64,000 bases of DNA. It comes from Zopfochytrium polystomum (taxonomy: Eukaryota; Chytridiomycota; Chytridiomycetes; Chytridiales; Chytridiaceae). Within the stretch, counting starts at the first letter, position 1. Every line of letters starts with the position of its first letter. Location of the stretch: positions 62,001-126,000 of the forward strand of contig JAIVFJ010000155.1 in the NCBI GenBank assembly GCA_025765615.1. Direction: 5' to 3'. The position numbers and the translations under genes are program-made. This document shows, piece after piece, positions 1 through 10,643 of this stretch. The notes under the pieces are model-generated. The model was not told the DNA's origin. It ran no database searches and was given only the letters and a program-made list of their open reading frames with translations.

Positions 1-402
1 GGCGTCGCCGGGCGGCTGCTCAATATCAACGAGAAACTTGTCGGTGTGGACGTACACCCCTTCCATGACGAGCGCGTTTGTCAGGATGCGGACCAGCGTG
101 GACCGCTTGATGGTGACGGTAAACAGGTCGGCGCCGTTGCCGGCGGTCGGGAATGCGGCGACGAGGTTGCCGCGAAAGTCGCGGATCTCGTGGCGGTCGC
201 AGCGGCTGGCTTCGCGGACGACAGCGTCGAGGAGGCCGAGATGCTTGATGGCGCGCATGCCGTTCTCGGCGAGGTAGGCGGCGTGCGGCACGTCGGGAAA
301 GTCGATGGGGCGGTCAAAGACCTCGACGTCGTGGCCGGCACGGCGGAGGGCGATGGCGGCGGCCGACCCGGCGATGCCTGCGCCCACGACGAGGATCCGC
401 AT
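1..402 (-). CDS. FAD-dependent monooxygenase, N-terminal part
   Basis: The gene runs off the left edge: 134 codons are open from the ATG at 402 down to base 1. The protein starts with a beta strand followed by GAGIAG, so the glycines at residues 7, 9 and 12 give the GxGxxG dinucleotide-binding motif. A second strand ends in an acidic residue (VEVFD), as expected for binding the FAD ribose. Further on come an Arg-rich stretch and TIKRSTLVRIL, typical of the PHBH/UbiH/salicylate-hydroxylase class, which hydroxylates aromatic or polyketide-like substrates with NAD(P)H and O2. The substrate cannot be told because the C-terminal part is outside the window. Family call is firm, specific function is not. 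Confidence 0.8.
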   Translation of the reverse strand, partial: MRILVVGAGIAGSAAAIALRRAGHDVEVFDRPIDFPDVPHAAYLAENGMRAIKHLGLLDAVVREASRCDRHEIRDFRGNLVAAFPTAGNGADLFTVTIKRSTLVRILTNALVMEGVYVHTDKFLVDIEQPPGDA

Positions 403-1525
403 GGATGCCTTGAGCCGGTCCAATCAGAGGGGTGGGTGGGTGGTTGGCGGTTAAGTTTTGCGAGTGCGGTTTTCATTTTCTGTTTTGGGCAAACCGAGCC
501 GAGCATGCTGCTTGTTTTGGGCAAAAATTGCTGTTTGTCTTGCGTGCGCCACTGCCGCTGTTTCCATGGAAGTTGGGGATTCCGTGACAAGTATTGTTAC
601 GTTTTTTCTTGTTTTTCTTTTCTTGTCTTTCTTTTTCTGTTTTCTTTTCTTTTTTTTTTTTTTTGCCCTCGCCCATTCACTTTCGGCAAGCTTCGACTTC
701 CTTTTCCAAGAAGACCCCACGGGATGCCTGTCGTACCTGCAAGAATGATTTAAAGACAAAGCCTTCAATGGATATGGTAGTCCAACACACAGGCAACCTG
801 TCACTGAATTGAAAGGACAATGAACATTGTGTGGGCCACGTGGAGAGCCACTGACACACTGACAGACAAACTGATGCACACTTTGGTCCCTTAAGTAGAG
901 CTACTTCGGAAGGAGACAGACAGAGAGAGCGTTTTGAAGAGGAACAGAGAGACAGACGAAGATAGGACTTGTAAACAGTCTACTCTGAGTGAGTGAGTGG
1001 AAGGAGTGAATGAAGTGGAGATCTGTGTTTGTGGGTGGTCCTTCTCCCCAACTTGGAGAGAAAGAGAAAAAACTCTGTTATGAATTATTGATACATGATG
1101 ATGATATACACACGGTAATAGTTGCTAGGCAAGCGTGACCAGCACAGGGTAAAAACCTCTCCTATATTATCTGCTTGAGCAGAGGAGGAGGAAAACTGTT
1201 GACACTGGGTTTCTGTTCCACTTAATACTGGGAGTATTTGTCATCAACGTAAGCCAGCGCCCAGGTCTGCATTGGCGGTGGCTTGCTCTCCCATGGGCAT
1301 CGTGAGAACGATAACTGACAGTCACAATAGGTTCGGGTCTGTCTTGTGCCTCTTGCTGCTAACCAGTCAGTTCCGACTAACAAAAGCGACAGTGAGACAC
1401 ACAGCCTGTTGACTGCCACTCCCAGAGACAAGGAGATAGACAGACAACCCGTTGACTGCCACTCTTATAGACAGACAGCCTGTTCACTTCCTTCCTTTTT
1501 AGTTTTTACAGTACCACCAAAGTGC
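403..1525. other. intergenic, no supported gene
   Basis: Presumably holds the promoter of the monooxygenase. There is a pyrimidine-rich stretch with a T-run at about 651-664 and several short GACAGA-type repeats. Open frames here are low-complexity and I see no conserved domain in any of them. Confidence 0.5.

Positions 1526-1577
<52 letters not shown>
1526..1577. repeat. (AG)n microsatellite
   Basis: About 25 uninterrupted AG dinucleotides. The Arg/Glu and Ser/Leu frames across it are artefacts of the repeat. Confidence 0.95.
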
Positions 1578-1582
<5 letters not shown>

Positions 1583-2075
1583 CACATCCACATGAATTAC
1601 CACTTTACTTCTTGCTGCACTGGCGGCGTCAAACCACCTGCTGTATTTCATCCACTGTGTCTCCGCATTCAACAGTGTCTGGACTTCCACTTCCGCACTT
1701 CAACGTCAATGACATGTAAGAAAGTCGAGACAGAAACTCTGCTTTCATCAACTTATTGGATAAAGAGCCTCTTGCCACTTTAGTCAGCATGGATAAACTA
1801 AAGCTAAAGAAACCACTCCTTGTCTACTTCCAAATTCGCTTGGGAGTAAACTCTCTCTCTTTCTGCCAATCGCCATTGCCATCTGTTGGTCTGATTGTAA
1901 CCGCGGACTCGCCTGCATCAACATGAGGCGATCTCCGTCATCGGTTGCAGTCGGCCGCTGTTTCAGGTAAGAAGGTGGAAAAAAAAAAACAAAAAATAAA
2001 AAATTTCTCGTCCAGTGTGATTATTGTTCTGGCGTCGAGCGACGCCGTCCTGTCTGCTTCCTTGACCAACAACAG

Positions 2076-2079
<4 letters not shown>

Positions 2080-2110
<31 letters not shown>
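2080..2110. repeat. (CA)n microsatellite
   Basis: About 15 CA units just upstream of the ankyrin-like gene, probably in its promoter or 5' UTR. A frame open through it from a TTG at 1945 would add a His/Thr-rich extension, but the ATG at 2161 is the better start. Confidence 0.9.
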
Positions 2111-2117
<7 letters not shown>

Positions 2118-2160
2118 TACGCACAAACACCCCACCACCCTATCCATTGCCACACACAAC

Positions 2161-3567
2161 ATGACCCGCCCCGATGATGGTCGGGATCGAGGACTTCCCC
2201 TCTTTGCACAGTCCTTCCACGGCAGCAGCATTTCATCGTGGCGCCGTTACCGCCACATCCCAAACCACGTAATCGCCGCGATCTGCAACTTTCTTGGAAC
2301 CGTCGACCCGCACGCCGAGTTTGCCCTCGCATCCATCTTCTCCTTCCACACACACCAGGCCGCCGCCTTTCGTCGCATTCACGCCGGTTCCCACGAGTTC
2401 GACGCCGCAGCCGCTTCGGCCGCAGATCCAACCCAACTCCTCGACCGCCTCCTGGCCTACTGCACCCTCGTGCGCCTCCCCCCGCGCTTCACCTACAATG
2501 CCCTCTGCTCCCTTTGCCAAAACGGCCGCGTGGCCTCGCTGCAATGGTGGGCCAACAACAAACTCGGATGGCTGGACGTCTTTGACGTCTACGGCCCGCG
2601 CAACGCCATCCACGTCGCGAGCGCCGCCGGCCAGACCGCCGTCCTCCAGTGGATCAAGGAACACCGAGCCGCCCTCCGCCCCGGCAGCGAAGAGCTCAAG
2701 TACTCGGATTGGGCCGTCGACGATGCGTCCGCCGAAGGCCACGTCGCAACGCTGCAGTGGTGGCTCGCGAGCGGGCTCCCGCTGCGGTACTCGAGCCGCG
2801 CGATGGACGACGCCAGCGCCCGCGGCCACGTCGCCGTGCTGCGGTGCTGGCGCGAGGCCGGCGTGCCGCTAAAGTACACGCACAGCGCTCTGGACCACGC
2901 GAGCCTCAACGGCCGCGTCGAGGTGCTCCGTTGGTGGCTTGCCAGTGGGCTGGAGATGCGGTACACGACCCGCGCCGTCGACGACGCTAGCCAGAACGGG
3001 CACGTGGACGTGTTGCAGTGGTGGAGCGACAGCGGGCTCAAGATGAAGTACTCCCACATGGCTATGGATTGGGCGAGTAGGAACGGGCAGGTCGAGTCGC
3101 TGCAGTGGTGGAAAGACAGCAAGTGGTTCGAAAGCTACACCGACGCCGCGCTCCAAGAGGCGACCCTTGATGCGGTGCGGTGGTGGCGAGAGAGCCTCCT
3201 GGACAAAAAGTTCACCGAGGGCGCCTTGATTGCGGCCAGCGCACATGGGTACGTTGAAGTGTTGGAGAGTTGGCTGGAGAACAGGCTGGGGCAAGAATAC
3301 TCTGCAAAGCCCATGGACACCGCGATCCGCTCGGGCAACGTGGCTGCGTTGCAGTGGTGGAAGAGCAGTGGCCTCCAGCTCAAGTACACCATTGCGTTTC
3401 TCGCAAAGCTGGGACGCCATTCCAGAGTCCGAGCCTGGTTCAAAGATAATGAGCTGCTACCACAATTTTCAAAGCCACCACGCTGCATTGTCGGCCGTTC
3501 GCAAGTTACAGCCTCTCTTTCATCCTTGGTCATGGAATACGGGGGCGCCAGTTCTCAAACATTGTAA
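2161..3567 (+). CDS. ankyrin-like WW-repeat protein
   Basis: Single-exon gene of 468 residues. The first ~120 residues hold a helical, F-box-like segment (IPNHVIAAICNFLG, then FALASIFSFH and AAAFRRIH). About a dozen ~29-residue repeats follow, of the pattern AMDxASxxGHVxVLQWWxxSGLxLKYS; each is a shortened ankyrin repeat with an invariant Trp pair. The family presumably acts as a protein-binding scaffold, perhaps as an adaptor of a ubiquitin ligase if the F-box reading is right. The last ~60 residues diverge from the repeat. Start chosen at the ATG at 2161 because the open frame upstream is a translated CA repeat. It is the longest intact member here and lies 15 kb from the cluster of relatives at 17-25.7 kb. 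Confidence 0.85.
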   Translation: MTRPDDGRDRGLPLFAQSFHGSSISSWRRYRHIPNHVIAAICNFLGTVDPHAEFALASIFSFHTHQAAAFRRIHAGSHEFDAAAASAADPTQLLDRLLAYCTLVRLPPRFTYNALCSLCQNGRVASLQWWANNKLGWLDVFDVYGPRNAIHVASAAGQTAVLQWIKEHRAALRPGSEELKYSDWAVDDASAEGHVATLQWWLASGLPLRYSSRAMDDASARGHVAVLRCWREAGVPLKYTHSALDHASLNGRVEVLRWWLASGLEMRYTTRAVDDASQNGHVDVLQWWSDSGLKMKYSHMAMDWASRNGQVESLQWWKDSKWFESYTDAALQEATLDAVRWWRESLLDKKFTEGALIAASAHGYVEVLESWLENRLGQEYSAKPMDTAIRSGNVAALQWWKSSGLQLKYTIAFLAKLGRHSRVRAWFKDNELLPQFSKPPRCIVGRSQVTASLSSLVMEYGGASSQTL

Positions 3568-3682
3568 AATTTTTGTTACACTCATCTGCTGCGGTGTGGT
3601 CAAGGACTGCGCAAATACAGGTTGTGCTTTCGTTGCATGCTCGTAGGGACTGGTGTTCGTGTTAGTGGGCCCCCCGCTTTTG

Positions 3683-3928
3683 TCAGTTTGTGTCTTCATT
3701 TACCCACTGTGTCTTGTGTCCACTCCCCACGGTGTGGAGCGAGCGGTGGTTCGGGCTCGCGAGCCACTGGCTAAGCATGACGATTTGCGGAACGCGGGCG
3801 TCTTCGGCGGCGGCGGCGAAGACGGCGGCGTGCTGGAGCATGAGCGGCGCTGTCGCGGGAAGGAAGAAGGCGGCTCGGACGTTGGTGCGCATGGCGCGAC
3901 GGACGGACGGTGGTGGTGGAGACACCAC
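3683..3928 (-). pseudogene. NmrA-like Rossmann-protein fragment
   Basis: About 65 residues of the minus frame resemble the middle of an NmrA-type NAD(P)-binding protein. A hydrophobic stretch is followed by AAAEDARVPQIVMLSQWLA and SPNHRSLHT, matching the usual pattern of a helix, a beta strand ending in LSQW, and an HPS/H segment. Neither the N-terminal GxxGxxG nor the C-terminal half is present in any frame nearby, so this is probably a remnant rather than a gene. The call rests on pattern memory only. Confidence 0.4.
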
Positions 3929-4019
3929 GCCTCCGTCCCGTGAAAGGCATCTGGGCGACTACTACGACCATTTCCTGTCGAGATCGCCGTCTTGTCTGCT
4001 CGCGACCCGTCAGATCATT

Positions 4020-4790
4020 GGAATCCGCTCCCGCTCGTTCGCAACCTCGAGATCGCCTTTTGCTCGCTCGGCATGAGAGGGCTTAATCCCGATCCTCTCT
4101 GCCTTGGCCGCGGCCGGAGCGCCTGGATGCGCTTAAGATCGGCATTCTCGCTCCGTCGAAGGATATCGTGGCAGCTCTCCGGCCACTTGTCCACAGAGTA
4201 ACCTCCCCCGATCTCGGCAACATCGACTTTCACGCGACTTGGTCGATCGGTTCGCTCAGCTGTTCCCGCGTCTGCGCTCGCTGGCCATCGGTGATTCCCC
4301 AGGCGTTGTTGATCTGGCACCAAAGCTTGTCGGCCTAAACTCCAAGTCGCTCGTTTCGCACGCGGCACAGCCTTGCGAGATCCCCGTCGGTAGTCATACC
4401 AAGCCTCGCCGATCACATTGCACTGCGCCACCTGTCGCTTCAGCTTGCACGAGACGACGACGACGCATTCACAGCGCTCATGCACAGCCGTGGCGCCGGT
4501 TTGCGTTCCCTTAAACTCAGCCTCCACCTCAAGCCCGACAGCGATGTGCTGCACCATATCCTCCTTGCTACCCCAAACCGAATCGCGCTGGACATAATCA
4601 CCTGTCACTGTGGCGCCCCTCCCTCGGCGACCTTTCCACCTTCTCCACCGCCGAAGGCAAGAGGACTGGCCGGTCCTGCTGGACTCTGTTGCTCAGTTTG
4701 ACTTGCCCTGCCTTTAGTTGTGTCATTGCGCGAACGGAAAGCGGCTCTCCTGGCCAATCTCGTTTGTATTTACAGAATGAAAACAACAAG
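4020..4790 (+). pseudogene. decayed LRR-like gene
   Basis: A coherent leucine-rich frame runs from about 4381 to 4620: SLADHIALRHLSLQLARDD, later GLRSLKLSLHLKPDSDVLHH, then NRIALDIITCHCG. The spacing of Leu residues is that of F-box/LRR-type proteins. The same frame meets a stop (TAA) at about 4336 and drifts into low-complexity sequence after 4620, while plausible continuation (LGDLSTFSTAEG, then a segment like VLLDSVAQFDLPCL) sits in other frames. Several frameshifts would be needed to make one protein, so I call it a pseudogene. Limits are approximate. Confidence 0.45.
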
Positions 4791-4824
4791 AAGCATCAGT
4801 TTGGATAATATCTGTCGGCTAGTT

Positions 4825-5502
4825 CTATGCTGGCGCTGCTAAACTGCTCAGCTTGTCCTCTGCGATCAACCTGGCCCTGACCCTCTCAAGCGCCCTTCCC
4901 AGCAAATTCAGTCCCCATCCTTGCCTCTCTGCCGGATCGGCGTCCGCCTCCACAAACCCGATCCCCCACACCCTGTCGTCCGGTGCCGCCTCCACGATCT
5001 CGGACCCGCGCGTCGCGAGCAGTGCAGCCCGCAACCCCGCGTTTTGCGAAAACTTGAGGTAGTTGCCCTCTTCGACGATCGCGTCACGGTGCCGCAACCA
5101 CGTCGTCTCGTCGAACCCGCGGATCTGCCGCCCGAGCGCCTTGAGCTCGGACGGGTCGCCGGTCGCGAGGATAGCGCGGATGACGAGGTCGGCGTCGGGG
5201 TCGCTGTCCGCAAAGAGAAGCGCCTTGCGGTGCATCATGTACTGCTCGGCGCTGGCGTAGGCGAGTGGTGTGTCGTCGGCGTCGGTGGCGGTGGACGGCG
5301 CGGTGAAAGAAGCGGGGAATTGCTGGCTCAGGAAGCCGTGCGGGCCTGTGGAGTCCCAGAAGAAAGTGATCTCCGGGGAAAGCTCATCGGACGCGACGGG
5401 AACGATGTTTGGTTTGTCGACGTTGGCTTGCTTTGTATGTGCGTGGTGGTGCTTGTGGGGGTGAGCGTGGGCGTGCGTTTGAGCGGGCGTGTGACTGTGC
5501 AT
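4825..5502 (-). CDS. NADAR (YbiA-like) family protein
   Basis: Single exon, 225 residues, ATG at 5502. The NADAR fold is recognisable from residue ~48: ITFFWD, GFLSQQF, then YASAEQYMMHRKA, LGRQIRGFD, IVEEGNYLKFSQN, and a C-terminal WGIGF and GWGLNLLGRALERVR. Family members (E. coli YbiA, plant and fungal relatives) are linked to hydrolysis of N-glycosidic bonds in riboflavin-pathway intermediates and to ADP-ribose/NAD metabolism; the glutamate and Trp/Asn positions usually discussed for the pocket are present. The first ~28 residues are odd, a His/Ala/Thr-rich stretch (HSHTPAQTHAHAHPHKHHH) that may bind metal or be disordered. It stands alone with no evident operon partners. Family call is firm; substrate unknown. 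Confidence 0.85.
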   Translation of the reverse strand: MHSHTPAQTHAHAHPHKHHHAHTKQANVDKPNIVPVASDELSPEITFFWDSTGPHGFLSQQFPASFTAPSTATDADDTPLAYASAEQYMMHRKALLFADSDPDADLVIRAILATGDPSELKALGRQIRGFDETTWLRHRDAIVEEGNYLKFSQNAGLRAALLATRGSEIVEAAPDDRVWGIGFVEADADPAERQGWGLNLLGRALERVRARLIAEDKLSSLAAPA

Positions 5503-6931
5503 GAGTGCTTGGGGACGAACTCAGGAACCTAGTTTGGAGGAAAAGCCTCAAAAGCTGCCGGTGCTGATTGCCATGCGGCTTGTACACTATGCAGTGAAGC
5601 TGACCACGATGTGGCGTGCAGAAGGAGAATGCAGAGAGCCACCTCAAAAGGACGAGGGGCGGCGGGAAGGGAGGATTGGGGATCCGGGGGTGAGGATTCC
5701 TTCCAGTGGAGAGAAAGTTGTGGCCGAGTCGCCCACACTGATATTGTTATTGTCTCGGCACGAGAAAAAAAAAAAAAAAAAAAAAAAAAAGATGCAGGAT
5801 ATGTATGAAGACAGGGAACCAGACTGGACGGAGACAGACAGGCGAGGCACACCACTCGGGTAAACGCGCAAGGCCACGCCCAGGTCGCGCCACCCTTGTG
5901 CCTGCTTGCAGCGAACTGTCTTGGTTGACACAGCGCGCAGGTTGCATAACAACCACAGAACTGCTTCGAAAAGCGACAATGGCAGTGCATGCAGCGTCCC
6001 TCTTTTGAGCACGGCTAAGACTCAAGCGTACCATTATTGACAAGAGGATAGGGACTGATAACGTCAATCAGTTGCAGAATGGTGTAGAATAATAGGCTTA
6101 ATAATAGTTTGACGAAACTTTGAGCACCAGCGAGGAAGTAAGCAAAATTTCAAGATACAGAGAGGACATCAAAGTCAGCACTGTTTCCAAAAGCCTCCAG
6201 ATTTCAGTGATACAAGTGGGTCCAAATGAGTGGATTGTGCCGGCCTGGTGTGTTCATCGCACGGATCCATCGTGATGTCGTACACCCCAAAAAAGAGGGC
6301 GATAAAAAAATATGACTTGCACCCATAAGCGCAAAGCATCCGCCGTGACCACTTGCTTCCACGGCTATCCGACCTTTTGGGACACCTGCCTGCTCGAAAT
6401 CCTGGGTTGCGAACGCCGTACCCGCGAGGCATTTGCTCGTCCCAGCCTCGCAGATCTGGAATTGCTCTGGCACGATCGTCGGTAAGGTCGTGGATGTTGG
6501 CGTGGGCGAAGTCGGCAACATCGAGTAGGAGGATATGGTTGCCGTCGTTTGCGGCAGCGGGAGGTAGTATCTGTTTGCCGTGATGAGGTCTTTGGTCTGA
6601 CCGTCAAAGGAAAGCCAGCTGTGTGTGGATGTGTGTGTGGGGAGATGGCAATTCATCGAGGTGAGACACTGTCCGGACAGACACCAACAAAAACTTCGCC
6701 GTCGCTCCACAATTCGCCAGAGCGGCCGGCCGCAGTGCAGCACGGCCCACAACAGGACAGCTCAAAAAACTCGGATCACCAGTCCGTTTCTTTTAAAACG
6801 GGGCTGGGCAGGCATTCCTCTCCCTCGGTCCGTTAATCAGAATCCGGAACCCTGAACAAGCACCTCAAGTGTGCTATTTTTCACCTGGCCACCGTGTCCG
6901 AAAGACTTCCTCGTGGAAGTGCTTGGGGATC
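5503..6931. other. intergenic, no supported gene
   Basis: An A-run lies at 5765-5790. A minus-strand frame of 182 codons at 6204-6752 is open but lacks recognisable domains, and competing frames of similar length overlap it. I do not call it. Confidence 0.4.
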
Positions 6932-6967
6932 ACATTGCTGTAGTTTTCTACATTGCTGTAGTTTTCT
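6932..6967. repeat. 18-bp perfect tandem duplication
   Basis: The unit ACATTGCTGTAGTTTTCT occurs twice head to tail (6932-6949 and 6950-6967), directly upstream of the WD40-like remnant. Confidence 0.95.
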
Positions 6968-6979
6968 GCTGAGAGGTTG

Positions 6980-7372
6980 GTCCAGATCTGGAACCTGATA
7001 ACAAGAACGTGCGATCAGGTGGTAGGCAGTGTCAGTGAGGGAATTATATTTCCTCAAATTGCGGCCGACAGAGACGGTTGCAGATTATGCTGCGAAGACC
7101 TCAATGAAATTCGGTTGTGGGATTTGCCGCCAAAGTTGACAGTGAAAGCGTCTTCTTTCAATTGGGTGGCATGCGGCTACCTTTTGCTCAGCGGGACGAC
7201 ACAAGCAAGAGTAAATTCTGGAACTATCGAGGTGTGGGGTGTGGAATTGGGAGAGATGCTCCACCGTCTCCTTTTATCCCCCGAGGTTTGGTGGAGGCAC
7301 TTTCACATGGATAGGCAAGTTTTCTCACAACTCCTTAAATTGACCATTCCAACGACCTCTTTCCATAATTAA
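6980..7372 (+). pseudogene. WD40-like fragment
   Basis: The frame reads VQIWNLITRTC, then EIRLWDLPPKL about 40 residues later, then TIEVWGVELGEML. These are three strand-d endings of the WD/VW type at roughly the spacing of WD40 blades, although the repeats are weak. There is no ATG start in frame and no further blades on either side, so it looks like a relic. It could also be an exon of an unrecognised gene. Confidence 0.35.
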
Positions 7373-7983
7373 AAAACAAAAATTAGGATGGAGAAGAGGT
7401 AATTGTATGCGATTGCGGCGCCGACATTCCCTGTGCAAACGAGTTTAACCAAGGCCTAGCGGAGATGTAGTTACGATAAAACGAAGGATTAGGGTTAATT
7501 TCTTCAGCACAGAATTACAATGAGCATCGCTTTGTTAGCTCGACCCACAGATTGTTGTTGTCCATCTAGTTCACCCCTCAACAGTGTGTGAGGTGTTAGA
7601 AGATGGCAGTCATTTTCGCTGCAGCACAGCGTTGATGTTGGGACCAAACAACTCTTTCGCATATGGTGGTTTGCGGCCCAATCGCTTTCGATGGACGTGC
7701 GGCAAGTCGGGCGTGTCCAGCAGAAAGCGGGCACTTATTCAAACGCTCAGTTCGCTTTATCAAATGCAGTACATCAAATTTTATGTGTACTACCGAAAGA
7801 CTTCATATAGGGAAGTCAACTAGGACAAAGATCTTTCCAAATAGCAGAAGGAACAACGGTGCAAAAGGTTAGAGGGAAGAACAGCAGGAAGTATATGCAT
7901 GGATGGAGAAGCAGAGTTTCGCTGAAAAGGGAGAGAAAAAGGGCATCCCGATGCCCAATATGCCACTGAACCAAGTTGCCAGC
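7373..7983. other. intergenic, nothing seen
   Basis: Lower GC than the neighbours. No frame with a recognisable domain and no RNA gene found. It would contain the 3' UTR of the dismutase gene. Confidence 0.4.
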
Positions 7984-9349
7984 TCATTCCATGAGCTCCC
8001 AGAATCCGTGACTCCTCTCATTCGAGAGTGCAAGCAGCAGTCCAGCAGAGGATTTCGGCTTTCCAAAGATTGCCTCAAACGTGGGCAGCGGCAGCGAAGT
8101 GTTCCGCAGGCCGATGACGCCCTGCAGCAGCTTGTCGCCCGAGTTCCCGGTCGGCTCTGAGTGGCAGTCGTCATTGTTGGCATGGATCGCCAGGGCGCGG
8201 CCGAGCGCGTATACCTCCTCGCCGAGGAACAGCGACAGCTTGCTCGTCCTGATCGTGGCGCGTACCTTGCCGTCCTTGTCTGCAACAAGGTTGCTCAGGT
8301 CGCCGGCGTGCCTGGTGTCGCCCAGGACGCGCAGGCACGAGTGGGGCTGGTTGAACGGGTTAAAGTGCAGCCCGATCTTGGCGGCCTTGCGAGTGTCGGT
8401 GATGTCGCCAAAGTTGTGCACGTGGATGCCGTGGACAGAGTTGGGCGCCAGCCCGTCGATCGCGACCGTCACGACAACTTCCTCGCCCGGGTTTTCTTGC
8501 GCAAAGAATGCGAACCCGACCGCGGCCACGCCATCCGTCGGCGAGAACACGACGATCGCCTCCTTGCGCCCCACGGCAAAGTCGACGGGCGCCTCCAAAA
8601 AGTCGGTGAACTTGGGGAATGCGGTGCCGTTGGCCCAGCCGAGGACGCCTGTTGCGATCTTTCCACCGCTGTTGCCCGTTGGCTGAGTCCTGCAGTCGTC
8701 GGCGGCGGCGTGGATCGCGACGGCGTGCCCGAGGATGTTGCTGAGACTGTTGGGGTGAAGAGTGGCACTCTGAATGATGGGCGAGTTGCGTACAAGGACG
8801 ATGCTGACAGTGCCGGCTTGAGCTGAAGTGATGTTACCGATATCTCCAGAGTGGATGGTGGTGAGGTCGGAGGTCTGAGAGTCACAGCCGTGAGGCTTGT
8901 TGGTTGGGTTGAAGTGGCCAAACACGTTTGCTCCCGCCGGGTCCGAAACGTCCTGTGCAAGAAGAACAGCAAGCCCAACCAATCATGAGACAATGCCCCA
9001 ACACTTCAAAACCAAATGATTGATAGCTTACTCCAAATGCATGAAAATGAATGGCAAACTGAGTGTTTGGTGTGAGACCCTCAATGGCAATGCTGATGGT
9101 GGTGCTCTTGAAGTCCTCGCTTTGGGAAAAGACAACAACGCCGTTCGCTTTGTTTCCAGTGGTTGGTCTCAGGAGTGCAATGGCTTGGAAAGGGGTTGGA
9201 GGGGGAGTGTTGTGTGAAGAGTCATCCCTTATTTGGGTGGGGGCTGCCGTTCCAACGGAAATAAGGGCTAGGATCAAGAATACAGCGCCAAACAGCCGCT
9301 TGATGGGCGGAGAACGGGAAGAGCCACAGGAGGACGTTTGGGGAATCAT
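7984..9349 (-). CDS. secreted tandem Cu/Zn superoxide dismutase
   Basis: Two exons, 9349-9032 and 8952-7984, joined by a GTAAGC...CAG intron that preserves the SOD frame (HFHAFG then DVSDPAG). The protein has about 428 residues: an N-terminal hydrophobic signal segment (KRLFGAVFLILALISVGTAA), then two complete SOD_Cu domains. Domain 1 has the copper ligands HFH, GHFNP and IHAA, and zinc-site residues in PHGCD and HSGDIGN. Domain 2 repeats this with HVHNFGD, GLHFNPFNQPH, RHAGDLSN and AIHANNDDC. In both domains the position of the active-site Arg (GNAGGR in classical enzymes) is Lys: GNSGGK and GNSGDK. Likely an extracellular superoxide-dismutating or copper-buffering protein. Zinc ligands are kept, unlike the copper-only SODs of some fungi. 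Confidence 0.88.
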
Positions 9350-10643
9350 ATTTAAATAGGAAGGTTTCAGGAAGTTGTTTGAGCGAGGGAGCGTGATTGA
9401 GTATTCTGGTGGTGCCGGGTTGTTTTGGTCCTTTATAAATTCATGGACGCCGAGGTGCCTCCTCTTTTCTTTTTTTTCCCCGCAAGACGAAAAAAATGGG
9501 TGCGTCTCGCCGCTTCGCCGATTATTAACAACGAGCCGATTTACGAGTGTATCTGATGGATGCACAGCCACTTGGGCTGAGTGGCTGTTTTTGTTTTTGT
9601 TTTTGTTTTTTTTTTTTGTTTAATTTTATTTGTATTTTATTCACATGCAATTTAGAAATTGAGAGTGGAGGATAACTTAGGAGAAGCAGCGCAAATGAAG
9701 GTGCCCCTCCAATTCAATTGAACGAGTCAGACAGACACATTCTGGGGGAGAATCGACCTACCGGTGCCCCCTTTGCTGGAGCTGGAATGACTGTCAAAAT
9801 CACAACCATGGTTTATGTGCGGGCCTGATGGACAGTGCCGTTGCTTCCAATCTGTGGTTGAACTTCGTGGCGGTCATGGAGCTTTGAGAACCACTCAACC
9901 ACATCGTTCCTACCCTCTGGCCGCACGGAATCTTGCGTCTGACTCTTGACCAGAGCAAAAACATTGGTAACTTTACGTCCACCAATGCTCTGACATCCCG
10001 CGCAAGCTCTTCAACTCGCTGTCTCGCAGCCATCTACAATTGTCCGCCGTGTCCACATCTTTCGGGATCATAGCGGGGCTTTCCACCGCCGCACTGCTTT
10101 AAAGTCACCACACACGTTCGCTTAGTCGAGTGCGCTCTCGCGAGAGGCTCGCAGCTTTGTAATTGCGGTTCAAAACGCGCAGTGGCCAGTGGAGCACTTC
10201 ATCGCTGCGACGGGCCGTTGGGCCAGAGGTAGACGGTTGGCCAGGTCTCTGGGCCATGCGTGCGGCGGGATCGACTCGACTTGCTTGGCGTTACCATCCA
10301 CCCAGAACCTTTTCCTCCCCCTCACGTCGCACGCCCCCTTCTCATTTCGTATCGAATAATTGTTTGTCCACCTTCCATCAATCAATCAATTTGATCCGAC
10401 TGTTTTCCGCTTTTCCGTGTGCAGACTTTGATTTGAAACGAAAGGGGGGCAGAGCAAAAGGCTGGCACCTCACGCAATTTCTTGACTAACCACCCTCGCA
10501 CCTTCGAACACGCCCGACGCGCGCGCCCTACCATAGAAGCAGCAGCACCAGCAGCAGGGGCTAGCAGCAGCTCGCACAGACCCGTCCCTCAGAACAGCCT
10601 TCTGTGTTGCATATTGCTTAACGTGAGAGCCGACGCACCAACA
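9350..10643. other. intergenic, no supported gene
   Basis: Contains a T-rich stretch at about 9590-9620 and the presumed promoters of the dismutase (minus) and of the dead membrane-protein copy (plus). No domain seen in any frame. Confidence 0.4.

Noticed and set aside
1945..2160. N-terminal extension of the ankyrin-like protein by 72 codons
   Set aside because: It begins at a TTG and is mostly a translated CA microsatellite; an ATG at 2161 starts the protein-like part.
5270..5532. Plus-strand frames opposite the NADAR gene
   Set aside because: Shadows of a clearly conserved minus-strand gene.
6204..6752. 182-codon minus-strand frame
   Set aside because: No domain, no conserved start, and equal-length competing frames on both strands.
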